Assembly: GCA_028692275.1 (NCBI GenBank)
Contig: JAQUXR010000008.1
Span: 1-64,000, forward strand
Source: Frisingicoccus sp009929615
GTDB lineage: Bacteria; Bacillota; Clostridia; Lachnospirales; Lachnospiraceae
Direction: 5' to 3'
Length of the DNA stretch: 64,000 nt
Under the pieces are notes generated by a model. It saw nothing but the letters and a program-made list of their open reading frames with translations. It made no database searches and had not been told where the DNA came from. The translations under genes and the position numbers were made by a program. Of this stretch, positions 16,782 through 26,200 are shown piece by piece (position 1 is the stretch's first letter; each line of letters starts with the position of its first letter).

Positions 16782-17573
16782 CTATTCCTGTCCGTGTTCC
16801 CATCCGCAGACAGCTTCAAGAACGCCGCCGCCGATAGCTCTTGCTTTATCTGATATGGTAAAACAGTGGTCCTTTTCACACCGGGCATCTATATCCCCTG
16901 CCTTCATTCCGGTTTGTACTATTACCCCTTCCTGAAGAAGTCCCCGGACAATTCCGGAAATGAATGCCTTCACCGGTTTACCCTCAATATCTGCAAGGAG
17001 CTGTCCCTCTTCCACATAGTCACCAATAGAAACCTGTGGGACGAATATTCCATCCCCGGTTGCACGGATAATACGTTCTACCGTATAGCCACCGATATTT
17101 CCCGGCACCCCTGTATTTGGTATGGCACTGCCACTTTCAATCACCCGTCCAAGATAATGTCCCCGCTTTGTTTCAACCACTTTATGGCAGTCCACCCCTG
17201 CTGTAAATCCAGGACCGACACCGATAACCAAAGGGGCATCATCCACCTTCGTTCCTATATTTTTTTTGGCAATAATAGCATCCACCACTACATCCGGTTT
17301 CCACTGTCTTCTTATCTCTGCCTCCGGGTCAATAAATACAGGAATACACCCCTGATTTTCAATTCTTTCTCCATCTTCAAGATTCAAAGCCCGTCTGGCA
17401 CAAATATTCTCAACGACCGCTTCATCCTCATAGACCGCTCTCGAAAAAGCTACTGTCCGGCGAACTGCCGTAGGTACAGCCAAATCCGTCATCCAAACCC
17501 GGTATCCGCTCCGTTTTAAACGCCATGCGATACCTGTTGCCAAGTCACCGGCACCTTTAATCAATACTTTCAT
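16782..17573 (-). CDS. yqeB: YqeB, SDMH system protein (EF2563 family)
   Basis: 263 residues, ATGA overlap with yqeC. Starts with a Rossmann-like loop VLIKGAGDLATGIAWRL and continues with VDAIIAKKN and GPGFTAGVDCHKVVETKRGH, then a lipoyl-like tail (VSIGDYVEEGQLLADIEGKPVKA). This is the EF2563/YqeB family, a marker of selenium-dependent molybdenum hydroxylase loci. The exact reaction is not known; proposed role is in placing selenium or maturing the cofactor. Confidence 0.92.
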   Translation of the reverse strand: MKVLIKGAGDLATGIAWRLKRSGYRVWMTDLAVPTAVRRTVAFSRAVYEDEAVVENICARRALNLEDGERIENQGCIPVFIDPEAEIRRQWKPDVVVDAIIAKKNIGTKVDDAPLVIGVGPGFTAGVDCHKVVETKRGHYLGRVIESGSAIPNTGVPGNIGGYTVERIIRATGDGIFVPQVSIGDYVEEGQLLADIEGKPVKAFISGIVRGLLQEGVIVQTGMKAGDIDARCEKDHCFTISDKARAIGGGVLEAVCGWEHGQE

Positions 17574-18271
17574 ATGCTATCTCCATCTTTCTGCGGGTTC
17601 ATCCTCACGAACCAAATTCGTTCCATGCCTCTGTTCCTCAGCAAGTTTTTTAACCTTTTTACCTGTTGATACATACCTTCATCATCCACCTGATTCAGGA
17701 TAATACCGTATGTCTGGTTCTCTGATACATTTTTATAAAAACCATTTTTATCCAAGGCCAGCACTGCCAGGTCTTCCAGCGTCAATCGATGACCACCGCT
17801 GCAGTTTAAAAGCTTCATAACCCTTTCAGGCCGGTGGCAGCAGTCCAAAATCTGTTCTCCCAGACAGGAAGCTCCGATGACTGCAAAAACATGGGTGCTT
17901 TCTTTTCGGATAACCGGTTCCCACGCTTCCGGTGCTTTACAGGGAAGCCCTTTAGAGCCATCCGCTTCAATCAACACCAGCCGGTGTTTGGCTAATGCCG
18001 CCCGAATCTGCTCCTCCTTTAACGGAACAACTTTTCCATCTATCCCAATATCACCAAGCTGCCGGCCATACTTTCCGGTTTTCATTGGCCACATATGGGT
18101 TGTCGTCATTATATCATGGCAAATGCCCCGTTCTGAAAGCTCCTCCGATAAAATTTCTATAAGACCGGTCTTTCCACCGGCACCTATTACAGAAATTATC
18201 GGAGCTTCATCTGCTTCCAATCCCAAGGCATCCCAAAAATGATTTACTTTTGAATCATAAATTTTCTTCAT
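17570..18271 (-). CDS. yqeC: YqeC, SDMH accessory protein
   Basis: 233 residues, first gene of the operon, ATG at 18271 after GAGGGG. P-loop-like N-terminal motif VIGAGGKTGLIE (28-39), then TTTHMWP and EADGSKGLPCKAP, the signature of the YqeC family that accompanies YqeB in SDMH loci. Function unproven; it looks like a small NTP-binding maturase. Together with yqeB and mocA it makes the SDMH assignment firm. Confidence 0.92.
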   Translation of the reverse strand: MKKIYDSKVNHFWDALGLEADEAPIISVIGAGGKTGLIEILSEELSERGICHDIMTTTHMWPMKTGKYGRQLGDIGIDGKVVPLKEEQIRAALAKHRLVLIEADGSKGLPCKAPEAWEPVIRKESTHVFAVIGASCLGEQILDCCHRPERVMKLLNCSGGHRLTLEDLAVLALDKNGFYKNVSENQTYGIILNQVDDEGMYQQVKRLKNLLRNRGMERIWFVRMNPQKDGDSI

Positions 18272-18351
18272 AGCCCCTCACAAAGTATTCACATCACAGC
18301 ATATTTTCAAAAGCTTTGGCACATACTACTGACCAGAAAAGGAGATTATAT

Positions 18352-19059
18352 ATGGAAGTTCTTTATGTTATATCTTTATCCGTCGGTTCAATTATTGTGC
18401 TATTTATATTGTGTAAACTCATGGGCTACCGCCAGCTCTCCCAGCTCAGCATGTTTGACTATGTCAATGGTATTACCATTGGCAATATCGCCGCTGAAAT
18501 GGCCACTTCTCTGGACCAGAGCTTTGTCCAGCCTTTAGTTGCAATGATTATCTACGCCATGGCTGCCCTTCTCCTGTCCTGGCTGGGCTCAAAATCCATC
18601 AAAGCCCGCCGGATTATCTCAGGCAAACCAGCTGTCCTTCTAAATAACGGCAAACTTTATATGGAAAATTTTCGAAAGGCAAAAATTGATATCAATGAAT
18701 TCTTATCCCAATGCCGAATCGAAGGTTATTTTGATGTGTCCCAACTGGAATGTGCTGTTCTTGAAGATAACGGTCACATCAGTTTTCTTCCTAAAAGCCT
18801 GTACCGCCCTGCGACTCCCTCTGATATGGACCTTGAACCCCAGAAAGATACTCTGGCTGCCAACGTCATTATCGACGGTCACATTATGAAAGCAAATTTA
18901 AAAGCTGCTGGTAAGGACGAAAAATGGTTAATGAAACAGCTCCATGCCCGGGGCATCTCCGATGTCCACCAAGTTTTTCTCGCCACCTGCGGTTTAAACC
19001 AAGAGTTCAATGCCTTTACCTATACCGGAAAAGAACTGCCTCCCGATATTCTGTCCTAA
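18352..19059 (+). CDS. DUF421 (YetF-type) membrane protein
   Basis: 235 residues. ATG at 18352 has AAAAGGAG seven bases upstream. Three membrane segments in the first 80 residues, the middle one containing MFDYVNGITIGNIAAEMA, typical of DUF421, then a soluble a/b domain (GKPAVLLNNGKLYMENFRKA). B. subtilis relatives (YetF, YdfS, YrbG) are spore or membrane proteins of unknown reaction. Diverges from the SDMH operon and converges on the dehydrogenase; appears single-gene. Confidence 0.9.
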   Translation: MEVLYVISLSVGSIIVLFILCKLMGYRQLSQLSMFDYVNGITIGNIAAEMATSLDQSFVQPLVAMIIYAMAALLLSWLGSKSIKARRIISGKPAVLLNNGKLYMENFRKAKIDINEFLSQCRIEGYFDVSQLECAVLEDNGHISFLPKSLYRPATPSDMDLEPQKDTLAANVIIDGHIMKANLKAAGKDEKWLMKQLHARGISDVHQVFLATCGLNQEFNAFTYTGKELPPDILS

Positions 19060-19062
19060 ATA

Positions 19063-20022
19063 TTAATGCACCTGATTTGTAGGACTTCCTGCCAAAAATG
19101 CATTGACATTGGCAACAGCCATATTCATAAGACGCTGTCTTGTTTCCAATGGTGCCCATGCAATATGAGGTGTCATCCAGAGGTTCTTTGCCTGTAAAAG
19201 AGCATTGTCTGGTTGAACCGGTTCAGTTGATGCAACATCCACTCCTGCCCCGCCAACTTTGCCGCTGTTCAAAGCATCTCTTAAATCTTCTTCGTTAATT
19301 AATCCACCACGGCCTGTATTTAAGATAATAACGCCGTCTTTCATCTTTTCAATCGTATCTTTATTAATCATGCCCTGATTTTCCGGTGTTAACGGACAAT
19401 GCAAGGTGATAACATCGGATTTCTCATAAATTTCCTCAATACTTGCCAGATGGCAGTGAGGTCCTTCCAGAGATTTGTCCATCTCGTGGCTGTAAGCCAG
19501 TACTTCCATGCCAAAGGCTTCTGCTTTTCTTCCCACTGCTTTACCAATGGCACCAAAACCGATAATACCCATGGTCTTTCCATCGAGTTCTAATAAAGGT
19601 GCATTCCAGAAACAGAAATCTGTGGATTCTGACCACTGTCCTTTTTTGACAGCTTCTGCATGCATACCTACTTTTGAAGCAACTTCTAAAAGCAGAGCCA
19701 TAGTAAACTGAGCTACCGCTTCTGTACCATAGGATGGAATGTTCGCAACCACAATACCCATCTCATCTGCTGTCTTTGTATCGATAATATTATAGCCTGT
19801 TGCCAGACAGCCTATATATTTTACAGAAGGACATGCTTTAAGCGTTTCAGCACTTATTGGTGTTTTATTCGTAAGAATGATATCCGCATCGCCGATTCTT
19901 TCCTGAATATCCTTGTCCTCTGTTCTGTCATATACTTTAAGACTTCCTATATCTTCCAATCCCTTCCAGGACAAATCTCCCGGGTTTAATGTGTAACCAT
20001 CTAAAACAACTATCTTATGCAT
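19063..20022 (-). CDS. D-2-hydroxyacid dehydrogenase (glycerate/hydroxypyruvate type)
   Basis: 319 residues. Nucleotide-binding loop GFGAIGKAVGR at about 155-165, catalytic segments LNTGRGGLINEEDL (Arg), a Glu about 30 residues on in VASTEPV, and HIAWAPLETR (His). NAD-dependent reduction of 2-ketoacids is expected; the sequence is most like hydroxypyruvate/glycerate dehydrogenases. It follows alaX by 15 bases as the second gene of a two-gene unit. The partner gives no clear hint of substrate. Confidence 0.9.
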   Translation of the reverse strand: MHKIVVLDGYTLNPGDLSWKGLEDIGSLKVYDRTEDKDIQERIGDADIILTNKTPISAETLKACPSVKYIGCLATGYNIIDTKTADEMGIVVANIPSYGTEAVAQFTMALLLEVASKVGMHAEAVKKGQWSESTDFCFWNAPLLELDGKTMGIIGFGAIGKAVGRKAEAFGMEVLAYSHEMDKSLEGPHCHLASIEEIYEKSDVITLHCPLTPENQGMINKDTIEKMKDGVIILNTGRGGLINEEDLRDALNSGKVGGAGVDVASTEPVQPDNALLQAKNLWMTPHIAWAPLETRQRLMNMAVANVNAFLAGSPTNQVH

Positions 20023-20037
20023 ACTTTTTCTCCTTTA

Positions 20038-21189
20038 TTATAAGTGTGTTTCTATCCATTGCTGAATATCCTTAAATGTACCAGTCATCGTTCCCTGAAT
20101 CATAGCAGGCGAGCCACCGCCTTTACCATCAAAAAGGGTTTGTATTTCTGCACCAAGCTCTTTTGCTTTGCCATTGCCATCGGCCAGTACATAACGCCAT
20201 CTGTCATCCCCTCCATCGCTTAAAACCAGAACCCGCTTTGCTTTCTGTATCAGGAGGTTGGCATATTCGCGAAGTTCATTGCCATTTAAATCCGGCTCCT
20301 GCACGCAGATAACATCCTTATCTGCCCCAAAGTTCTCCGCTTTCACCGCCAACAGCTCTTTCTTCATCCGAACAAGCCGGAATTTTAAATCTGCATTCTC
20401 TTTCTGCAGCCGGGAAACTGCCTCACAGACTTCTCCGGTTTTTGCAGATAAAAGATGAGAAATCTCAATAATGCTTTCATGCTTCCCTGCATAATCTGCT
20501 AATGCCCGCATACCGGCAACCATCAGTATACGCCCCCCGCCTTTATAGTTCTGAAGAGACAGTATCTTAATCAGATGTATCTCCCCCGTCTTTAGCGGAT
20601 GTGTTCCACAACAGGCACAAACATCTATCCCCGGAATCTCCACAATCCGCACGTCACCCTCGAGGGCTTTCTTACTGCGGTAGTCCATCTGCTTCAGCAC
20701 ATCCTTCGCGGGAATTGTTACCTGAATCGGAATGTTGTCCTGGACCGCCCGATTCGCTTCTTCTTCAATGGCTTCGACCTGTTCCTTCGTCAATTCACCA
20801 TTGATATCCAGCGTGATTCCATCACTTCCCATATGAAAACCGACATTGTCAAAGCCATATTTCTGATGAATAAGCCCGGATACAATGTGTTCTCCGGCAT
20901 GGTTCTGCATGTTGGAATAGCGAAAATTCCAATCCAAAATTCCATAAATCTTATCTCCGATGGCTAAAGGCGAATCCGTTTGATGCCAGATACAGCCTTC
21001 TTTTTCATGGGTATCAAAAACAACGGCCTTCCCAAGATACCCTCTGTCCCCCGGCTGTCCACCACCTTCAGGAAAAAAAGCGGTTCGGTCCAGTTGAACA
21101 AGGTACTTATCCCCATCCTCTATGCATTCCACAACCCTTGCATCAAATTCCCGTATATAGGGGTCTTTCTCAAATAATCGTTCTGTCAT
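20038..21189 (-). CDS. Alanyl-tRNA editing protein AlaX with DHHA1 domain
   Basis: 383 residues. N-terminal AlaRS second-additional (editing) domain: FFPEGGGQPGDRG, zinc motif HAGEH and CxxxH (CCGTH), then a coiled helix (about 250-285) and a C-terminal DHHA1 domain (GGGSPAMIQGTM). Length fits the long AlaX form that removes serine or glycine from tRNA-Ala in trans. Preceded by the rpoN terminator, so it likely has its own promoter in the 60-base gap. Confidence 0.92.
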   Translation of the reverse strand: MTERLFEKDPYIREFDARVVECIEDGDKYLVQLDRTAFFPEGGGQPGDRGYLGKAVVFDTHEKEGCIWHQTDSPLAIGDKIYGILDWNFRYSNMQNHAGEHIVSGLIHQKYGFDNVGFHMGSDGITLDINGELTKEQVEAIEEEANRAVQDNIPIQVTIPAKDVLKQMDYRSKKALEGDVRIVEIPGIDVCACCGTHPLKTGEIHLIKILSLQNYKGGGRILMVAGMRALADYAGKHESIIEISHLLSAKTGEVCEAVSRLQKENADLKFRLVRMKKELLAVKAENFGADKDVICVQEPDLNGNELREYANLLIQKAKRVLVLSDGGDDRWRYVLADGNGKAKELGAEIQTLFDGKGGGSPAMIQGTMTGTFKDIQQWIETHL

Positions 21190-21218
21190 CTTTCTGCTCC
21201 TCTGGTCACTATCAACAC

Positions 21219-21245
21219 AAAAAGGAATCTGCCTGGGCAGATTCC
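21219..21245 (-). terminator. Intrinsic terminator of rpoN
   Basis: Perfect ten-base arms GGAATCTGCC (21224-21233) and 21236-21245 followed on the - strand by five T (21223-21219), immediately after the rpoN stop. It separates rpoN from alaX. Confidence 0.85.
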
Positions 21246-21249
21246 GCTA

Positions 21250-22617
21250 TTACTGAAAACGTTTCCGGCCACTGGCATCTTTAATCCCAAGTTCTTCCCG
21301 ATACTTTGCTACCGTTCGCCTGCATATTTTTACGCCCCGTTCCACGAGCTGCTCTGTGATAGCTCTGTCACTTAAAGGCTTTTTCTTATTCTCCTCTTCA
21401 ACAATAGCTACAACCAGCTGTTTAACCTGCTCTGTCGTAATCTTTTCGCCACTGTTCTTTCCCGCAATACTCTTGGAGAAAAAATAATTCATAGGGAATA
21501 CTCCCCATGCACACTGCAGATATTTATCCCGAATCGCACGGCTGACCGTTGACTCATGAATGTCCAGCATCTCTGCCACATCCTGAAGTCTCAGTGGTCT
21601 TAAATGTCCAATCCCCAGATTAAAGAAGGCTTCCTGATAATCAATAATACACTTTGAGACCCGCATCAATGTAGAATTTCTCTGCCCTATACAGCTCTGT
21701 ATCCACTCAGCCTGACGAATCTTATCACTGATATAGGCCCGGGTTTCCTTTGACGAATCGCTTTCAAGTATCCGTTTGTAGAAATGATTGATTCCAATCT
21801 TCGGATACATATATTCATTTAATAAAATCTCATAGTACTCTGCCAGCTTAACAACGGTAACATCCGGTGTAATATACTTTAACCGGCTTCGTGCATCAAA
21901 GCCCCGGCTTGGTTTCGGATTCAATTCCTTGATATGGTCACAAGCTCTGACAACTTCCTCCATCGGAAGCTTCGTCCGTTTACTGATAATATGCAGCTGA
22001 TTCTTACCAAGTAACTCCAGATAATCTGAAACAATCACTTTCGCCGCATCATCCTCTTCTTCCTCCCGCTCCAACTGAAGCCGCAGGCATTCCTGAACAT
22101 TCCTTGCACATACGCCTGCCGGTTCCAAACTTTGAAGCAGCTTTAACTGCTCTTCTACAAAGTCCCTATCCGTTCCAAAACGCCGGGCAATATCTTCCAG
22201 ATTCTCTTCCATATACCCTTTAGAATCCAGGGAATACACCATAAACTGAATAACATCATACTGTAAGTCACTTAGGTCCACCGTTAAAAGCTGATGCAGC
22301 AAATACTCGGATAATTCTTCACCCGCATCTTCGCTATAGTCCCTAAACTGCTTGTCCTCAGACTTATCACCATACTCCTGACTGTAATAAACCCGGTTCC
22401 GTTCATCAATAGAATCCAGCCATTCCAGCTTCTTCATTAAATCGCCCGCTTTATCCGGTGTTTCATAGGATTCTTCAACATCCACAACCGGATTCTCCAA
22501 AGCAATTTCCTTAATATAGTCATTCAATTCCTGGCTGCTCATCTGGAGAATCTCCATGGACTGTATCATCTTCTGGGATAATATTTGATTTTGAGTTACC
22601 GACAATCGAATATCCAT
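21250..22617 (-). CDS. rpoN: RNA polymerase sigma-54 factor
   Basis: 455 residues. N-terminal activator-contact region rich in Gln/Leu (QNQILSQKMIQSMEILQMS), acidic linker (about 50-110), core-binding domain, helix-turn-helix (LQDVAEMLDIHESTVSRAI) and the RpoN box at the C-terminus (CRRTVAKYRE; usual ARRTVAKYRE). Directs transcription from -24/-12 promoters together with bEBP ATPases. No such activator is encoded here and I found no convincing -24/-12 site in the window. Separate from the upstream TetR gene by an 88-base gap. Confidence 0.96.
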   Translation of the reverse strand: MDIRLSVTQNQILSQKMIQSMEILQMSSQELNDYIKEIALENPVVDVEESYETPDKAGDLMKKLEWLDSIDERNRVYYSQEYGDKSEDKQFRDYSEDAGEELSEYLLHQLLTVDLSDLQYDVIQFMVYSLDSKGYMEENLEDIARRFGTDRDFVEEQLKLLQSLEPAGVCARNVQECLRLQLEREEEEDDAAKVIVSDYLELLGKNQLHIISKRTKLPMEEVVRACDHIKELNPKPSRGFDARSRLKYITPDVTVVKLAEYYEILLNEYMYPKIGINHFYKRILESDSSKETRAYISDKIRQAEWIQSCIGQRNSTLMRVSKCIIDYQEAFFNLGIGHLRPLRLQDVAEMLDIHESTVSRAIRDKYLQCAWGVFPMNYFFSKSIAGKNSGEKITTEQVKQLVVAIVEEENKKKPLSDRAITEQLVERGVKICRRTVAKYREELGIKDASGRKRFQ

Positions 22618-22705
22618 AAATTCTCCTTATCTATTCATCTTCTGCCCTTTTCAGGCTTTTGTCCATCACTTAATATTTTATCATAATTGCCCCAGATTGA
22701 CTACT

Positions 22706-23257
22706 TCATTTTTTCCCCAGAGAACGCAGTACCATCTGGTATAAATATTCCAAATAGGTCTCTTCGCTCATATGGCTTTCCTCTATCATCTTTCGATGGA
22801 CCGGACCAATCATCCCCTGAATAGCCGTCATAAATACCCATTTCACATATTCTTTCTCTTCCGGCTTTGCAAGTCCCTCTTCACAGGCGGCTTCTTTCAA
22901 AGCCTCTGCCAGGCTGTCCATACATTTCAGCCGCAGTTCTTCGCTTATAACAAGGGCACAGGCATGTTCCGAACACTTTGCCATAGCTGCCACTGTTTCA
23001 AGCTTTTCCTTCAGAGTCTCTGCTCTGTCCATATGTTTTAATGCTTCACCAATCAGATGGTCATATCCGTACATCAATGATTTTTCAATAATCTCTTCTT
23101 TTGAGGAAAAATATTCATAGGTCGTTCCTTTGCCCACACCCGCTTCTTTTGCGATTTCTGAAACGGTTAAGGCACTCAAATCTCTTTTATCCTGAAGCAG
23201 TCTCAGAACTGCTTCATATACTGCAATGGCTTTTGGATAATTATCTTTAGAATTCAT
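22706..23257 (-). CDS. TetR/AcrR family regulator of the RND pump
   Basis: 183 residues. The ATG at 23257 has GGAGG seven bases upstream and overlaps the end of the pump gene, so the two are translationally coupled. N-terminal HTH at about 20-65 (LTVSEIAKEAGVGKGTTYEYFSSKEEI), then a helical ligand domain with a Cys near the middle (KCSEHACALV). Most likely represses the RND gene through the palindrome at 27354-27369, and thereby itself. Ligand unknown. Confidence 0.92.
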   Translation of the reverse strand: MNSKDNYPKAIAVYEAVLRLLQDKRDLSALTVSEIAKEAGVGKGTTYEYFSSKEEIIEKSLMYGYDHLIGEALKHMDRAETLKEKLETVAAMAKCSEHACALVISEELRLKCMDSLAEALKEAACEEGLAKPEEKEYVKWVFMTAIQGMIGPVHRKMIEESHMSEETYLEYLYQMVLRSLGKK

Positions 23258-26200
23258 CGTCTTCCTCCACAACTGCCCTGACCTCTTTCCGATGGAAAAT
23301 ATCATAAATAATCGGTACAACAAAGAGGGTCAGACAGGTTCCGTAAATCATACCGCCAATGGTAACAATAGCCATAGGCCGAACCATGTCGCTGCCATCG
23401 CCTATTCCCAGTGCCATCGTCGACATGGCAAGAATGGTCGTCAGAGCCGTCATGAGAATTGGACGCATTCGTGTCTTTCCAGTCTCAATCAGGGCTTCTG
23501 TTTTCGACATTCCTTCGCTACGAAGCTGATTGGTGTAATCGATAAAGACGATACCATTATTTACAATAATACCGCAGAGCATAACGAAACCAACCATAGC
23601 GATAACACTCAAAATATTGCCGGAAAGTAAAAGTCCGATAAAACCACCGGTAAATGCCAGTGGCACTGTAAACATAACGATAAATGGGGAAAGCAGTGAC
23701 TGGAACTGAGCTACCATAATCAGATACATGATAACAATACCAAGTCCCAACAGCTGCAGCAACTGTCCCATAGCTTCATTAATGGATTCTGTCTCGCCGG
23801 AATATTCCACCGTATATCCCTCCGGCAGATCATAGTCTTTCACAGCTTCTTTAAAAGCATCTGAAACAAGGGTTGTGTTATGAGAATCATCCACCGCACA
23901 GCTTACACTTATATAACGCTGCTGGGAATCGTGACTTACAGAAGAAAGACCTGATTTATCTGTAACTTCTGCAATATCCGACAAGCGAACATTCTCTTCC
24001 TCTCCGGCCTGATTCTGGCTGGTCAGATTAAAGTTCTTAATATCTTCTCTGGTCATGGCCTCATCCGCACTATCCATAACAAAAATATCATAATCATCTG
24101 TATCCGTCGATAAAACAGCGGATGACGTTGGGGCTGCCACAACCGCTGCAAGCTGCTGATAAACCTGGGCAACCGTCAGATTGTGAAGCATAGCTTCCTG
24201 TTTATTCACTGTAATTCGAAGTTCCGGTGTCGGACTTTCCTGCCCGTCGGACACTTCAATCGCACCATCAATATTTCTCAATTCTTCGGCATAATCTGAT
24301 GCAATCCGCTGCAAAACATCCAAATCCCGTCCCTTAATCATGACACTGATTCCCGAACCGCCAAGGGCTGACATATCCATTGTCGAACCATTTGCTGTCA
24401 CCTCGCAGTCCATATCTGCTGTCAGATTTTCGATTTCAGCGGCAACTTCATTACTGGTCATACTTCTTTTGTCTTTTAAAATGACATACATAGAAACGGC
24501 ATTCGTTTCTGTATTTCCCATGGAACTCATCATACTTAAGCTGGAACCCAGCATGGCACCAACATCTTCCACATCTTCAAGGGTCTCGATACGGGTCATG
24601 ACCTCATCTGAAACTGCAACAGCCTCATCAAAAGTCGCCTCGTCATCCAGGGCTACTGAAACTGAAATCTGAGTGGAATCTGTCGTTCCCATAAACTCCA
24701 TACCCCTTGAGAGAATAAGGGCAGAACTTCCTATTAAAGCTGCTGTTACAACGCCTAAGACAATAGCCTTATGTTTTAAAGACCACCGAAGTGCTTTGGC
24801 ATAGGAACCAATCATACGGTCAAATAACGGAAAAGCCTTTTCTGTTGTATTCGTAAGCATCTTGGATGACAGCATCGGCACAACGGTCAATGCAACCACC
24901 AGGCTGGCCAGTAAGGAATAGGCAATGGTCAATACCAGATCCACAAAAAGCTGTCTTGTAATACCGTCTGTAAATATAATTGGTGCCCAGATACAGATGG
25001 TTGTCAATGTAGATGCAATAATTGCACCCATAACCTGTTTGGCCCCCTGAACTGCTGCCCTTTTAACCGGCACACCTTCGCCTCTCAAACGATAGATATT
25101 CTCAATAACTACGATAGAGTTATCCACCAGCATACCGACACCCAGTGCCAGACCGGACAGGGATATAATATTCATCGTAACTCCGGAGAAATACATAAGT
25201 GTAATGGCAAAGAGGACGCTGAATGGAATAGAGATAGCAACAATGAATGTTGGCCGTACATCCTTAAGGAACAGGAACAGGACGATAATTGCCAGCAAAG
25301 CACCAAAAATCAAATTCGATAAAACCGACTGGATAACCATATCAATATAAATCCCCTGGTCCATTAATGGTGTCATTTCCACACCATACTCTGCCGCTTT
25401 TCCGGAGGCCATATATTCACGTATACGCCGTGCCACATCCGCTGTAGAATAACCATTCTGTTTCTCCACCGATACGAGGATGGCCGGTGCACCATTCATC
25501 TTTGTATAAACTTCATCACTGTTATTAACCAGTGCAATATCTGCAATATCTTTCAGATAAACCGTTCCTAAATCCTGACTGGACAAATCCATGATGACAA
25601 GATTTTCAATATCTTCAATACTGGTCAGCTTGTCACCAACACGAACCATATAATCCCTGCCATCTTCAGCAATATAACCTGCCGGCATGGAGAAGTTCTG
25701 AGCTGTCAGAATACCTTTGACCATATCTTTGGTAAGGGCTTTTCGAATATCTGAACTTTCAAGGGTTGTATCTCTTGTTGTATTCAGCTGGCTCTGAGCA
25801 TCTTCCAGCTGGGTTTCTCCCATAACAAGCTGTGCCTCTGCCGTACTCATTTCAACCGTTGCCAGAGCTTTGTTCTTACTCAGCTCCTCTGCCGCCTGAG
25901 CCAATGTCATCTTACCGGAAGATACCTGTTCTTCTGCCTGGGCAATGGCAGTACGTCCTTCCGAAATCGCTGCTTTTCCCGTACTAATCTGGGTTTTCAT
26001 CTCATTTATAGCATCGCTCTGGGATTCAAAGGCCGTTCTTAATAAAGCCAGCTCTGCCAGCCTTGCTGCCACATTCTCAGATTCTGTTGTAAAACTTGTA
26101 ATTGATGCATCTATTGTTGCAATTTCTTCCGGAATCTGTGCCTTTCTTGCATCAATGGCGCTTATCTGACTGTTCACATCAGCCAGCTGACTGTTTAATG

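Noticed and set aside
16866..17519. A 217-codon open frame opposite yqeB on the + strand
   Set aside because: It lies wholly inside yqeB, has no ribosome binding site and its composition (many His, Cys, Tyr, Ser) is that of an antisense shadow.
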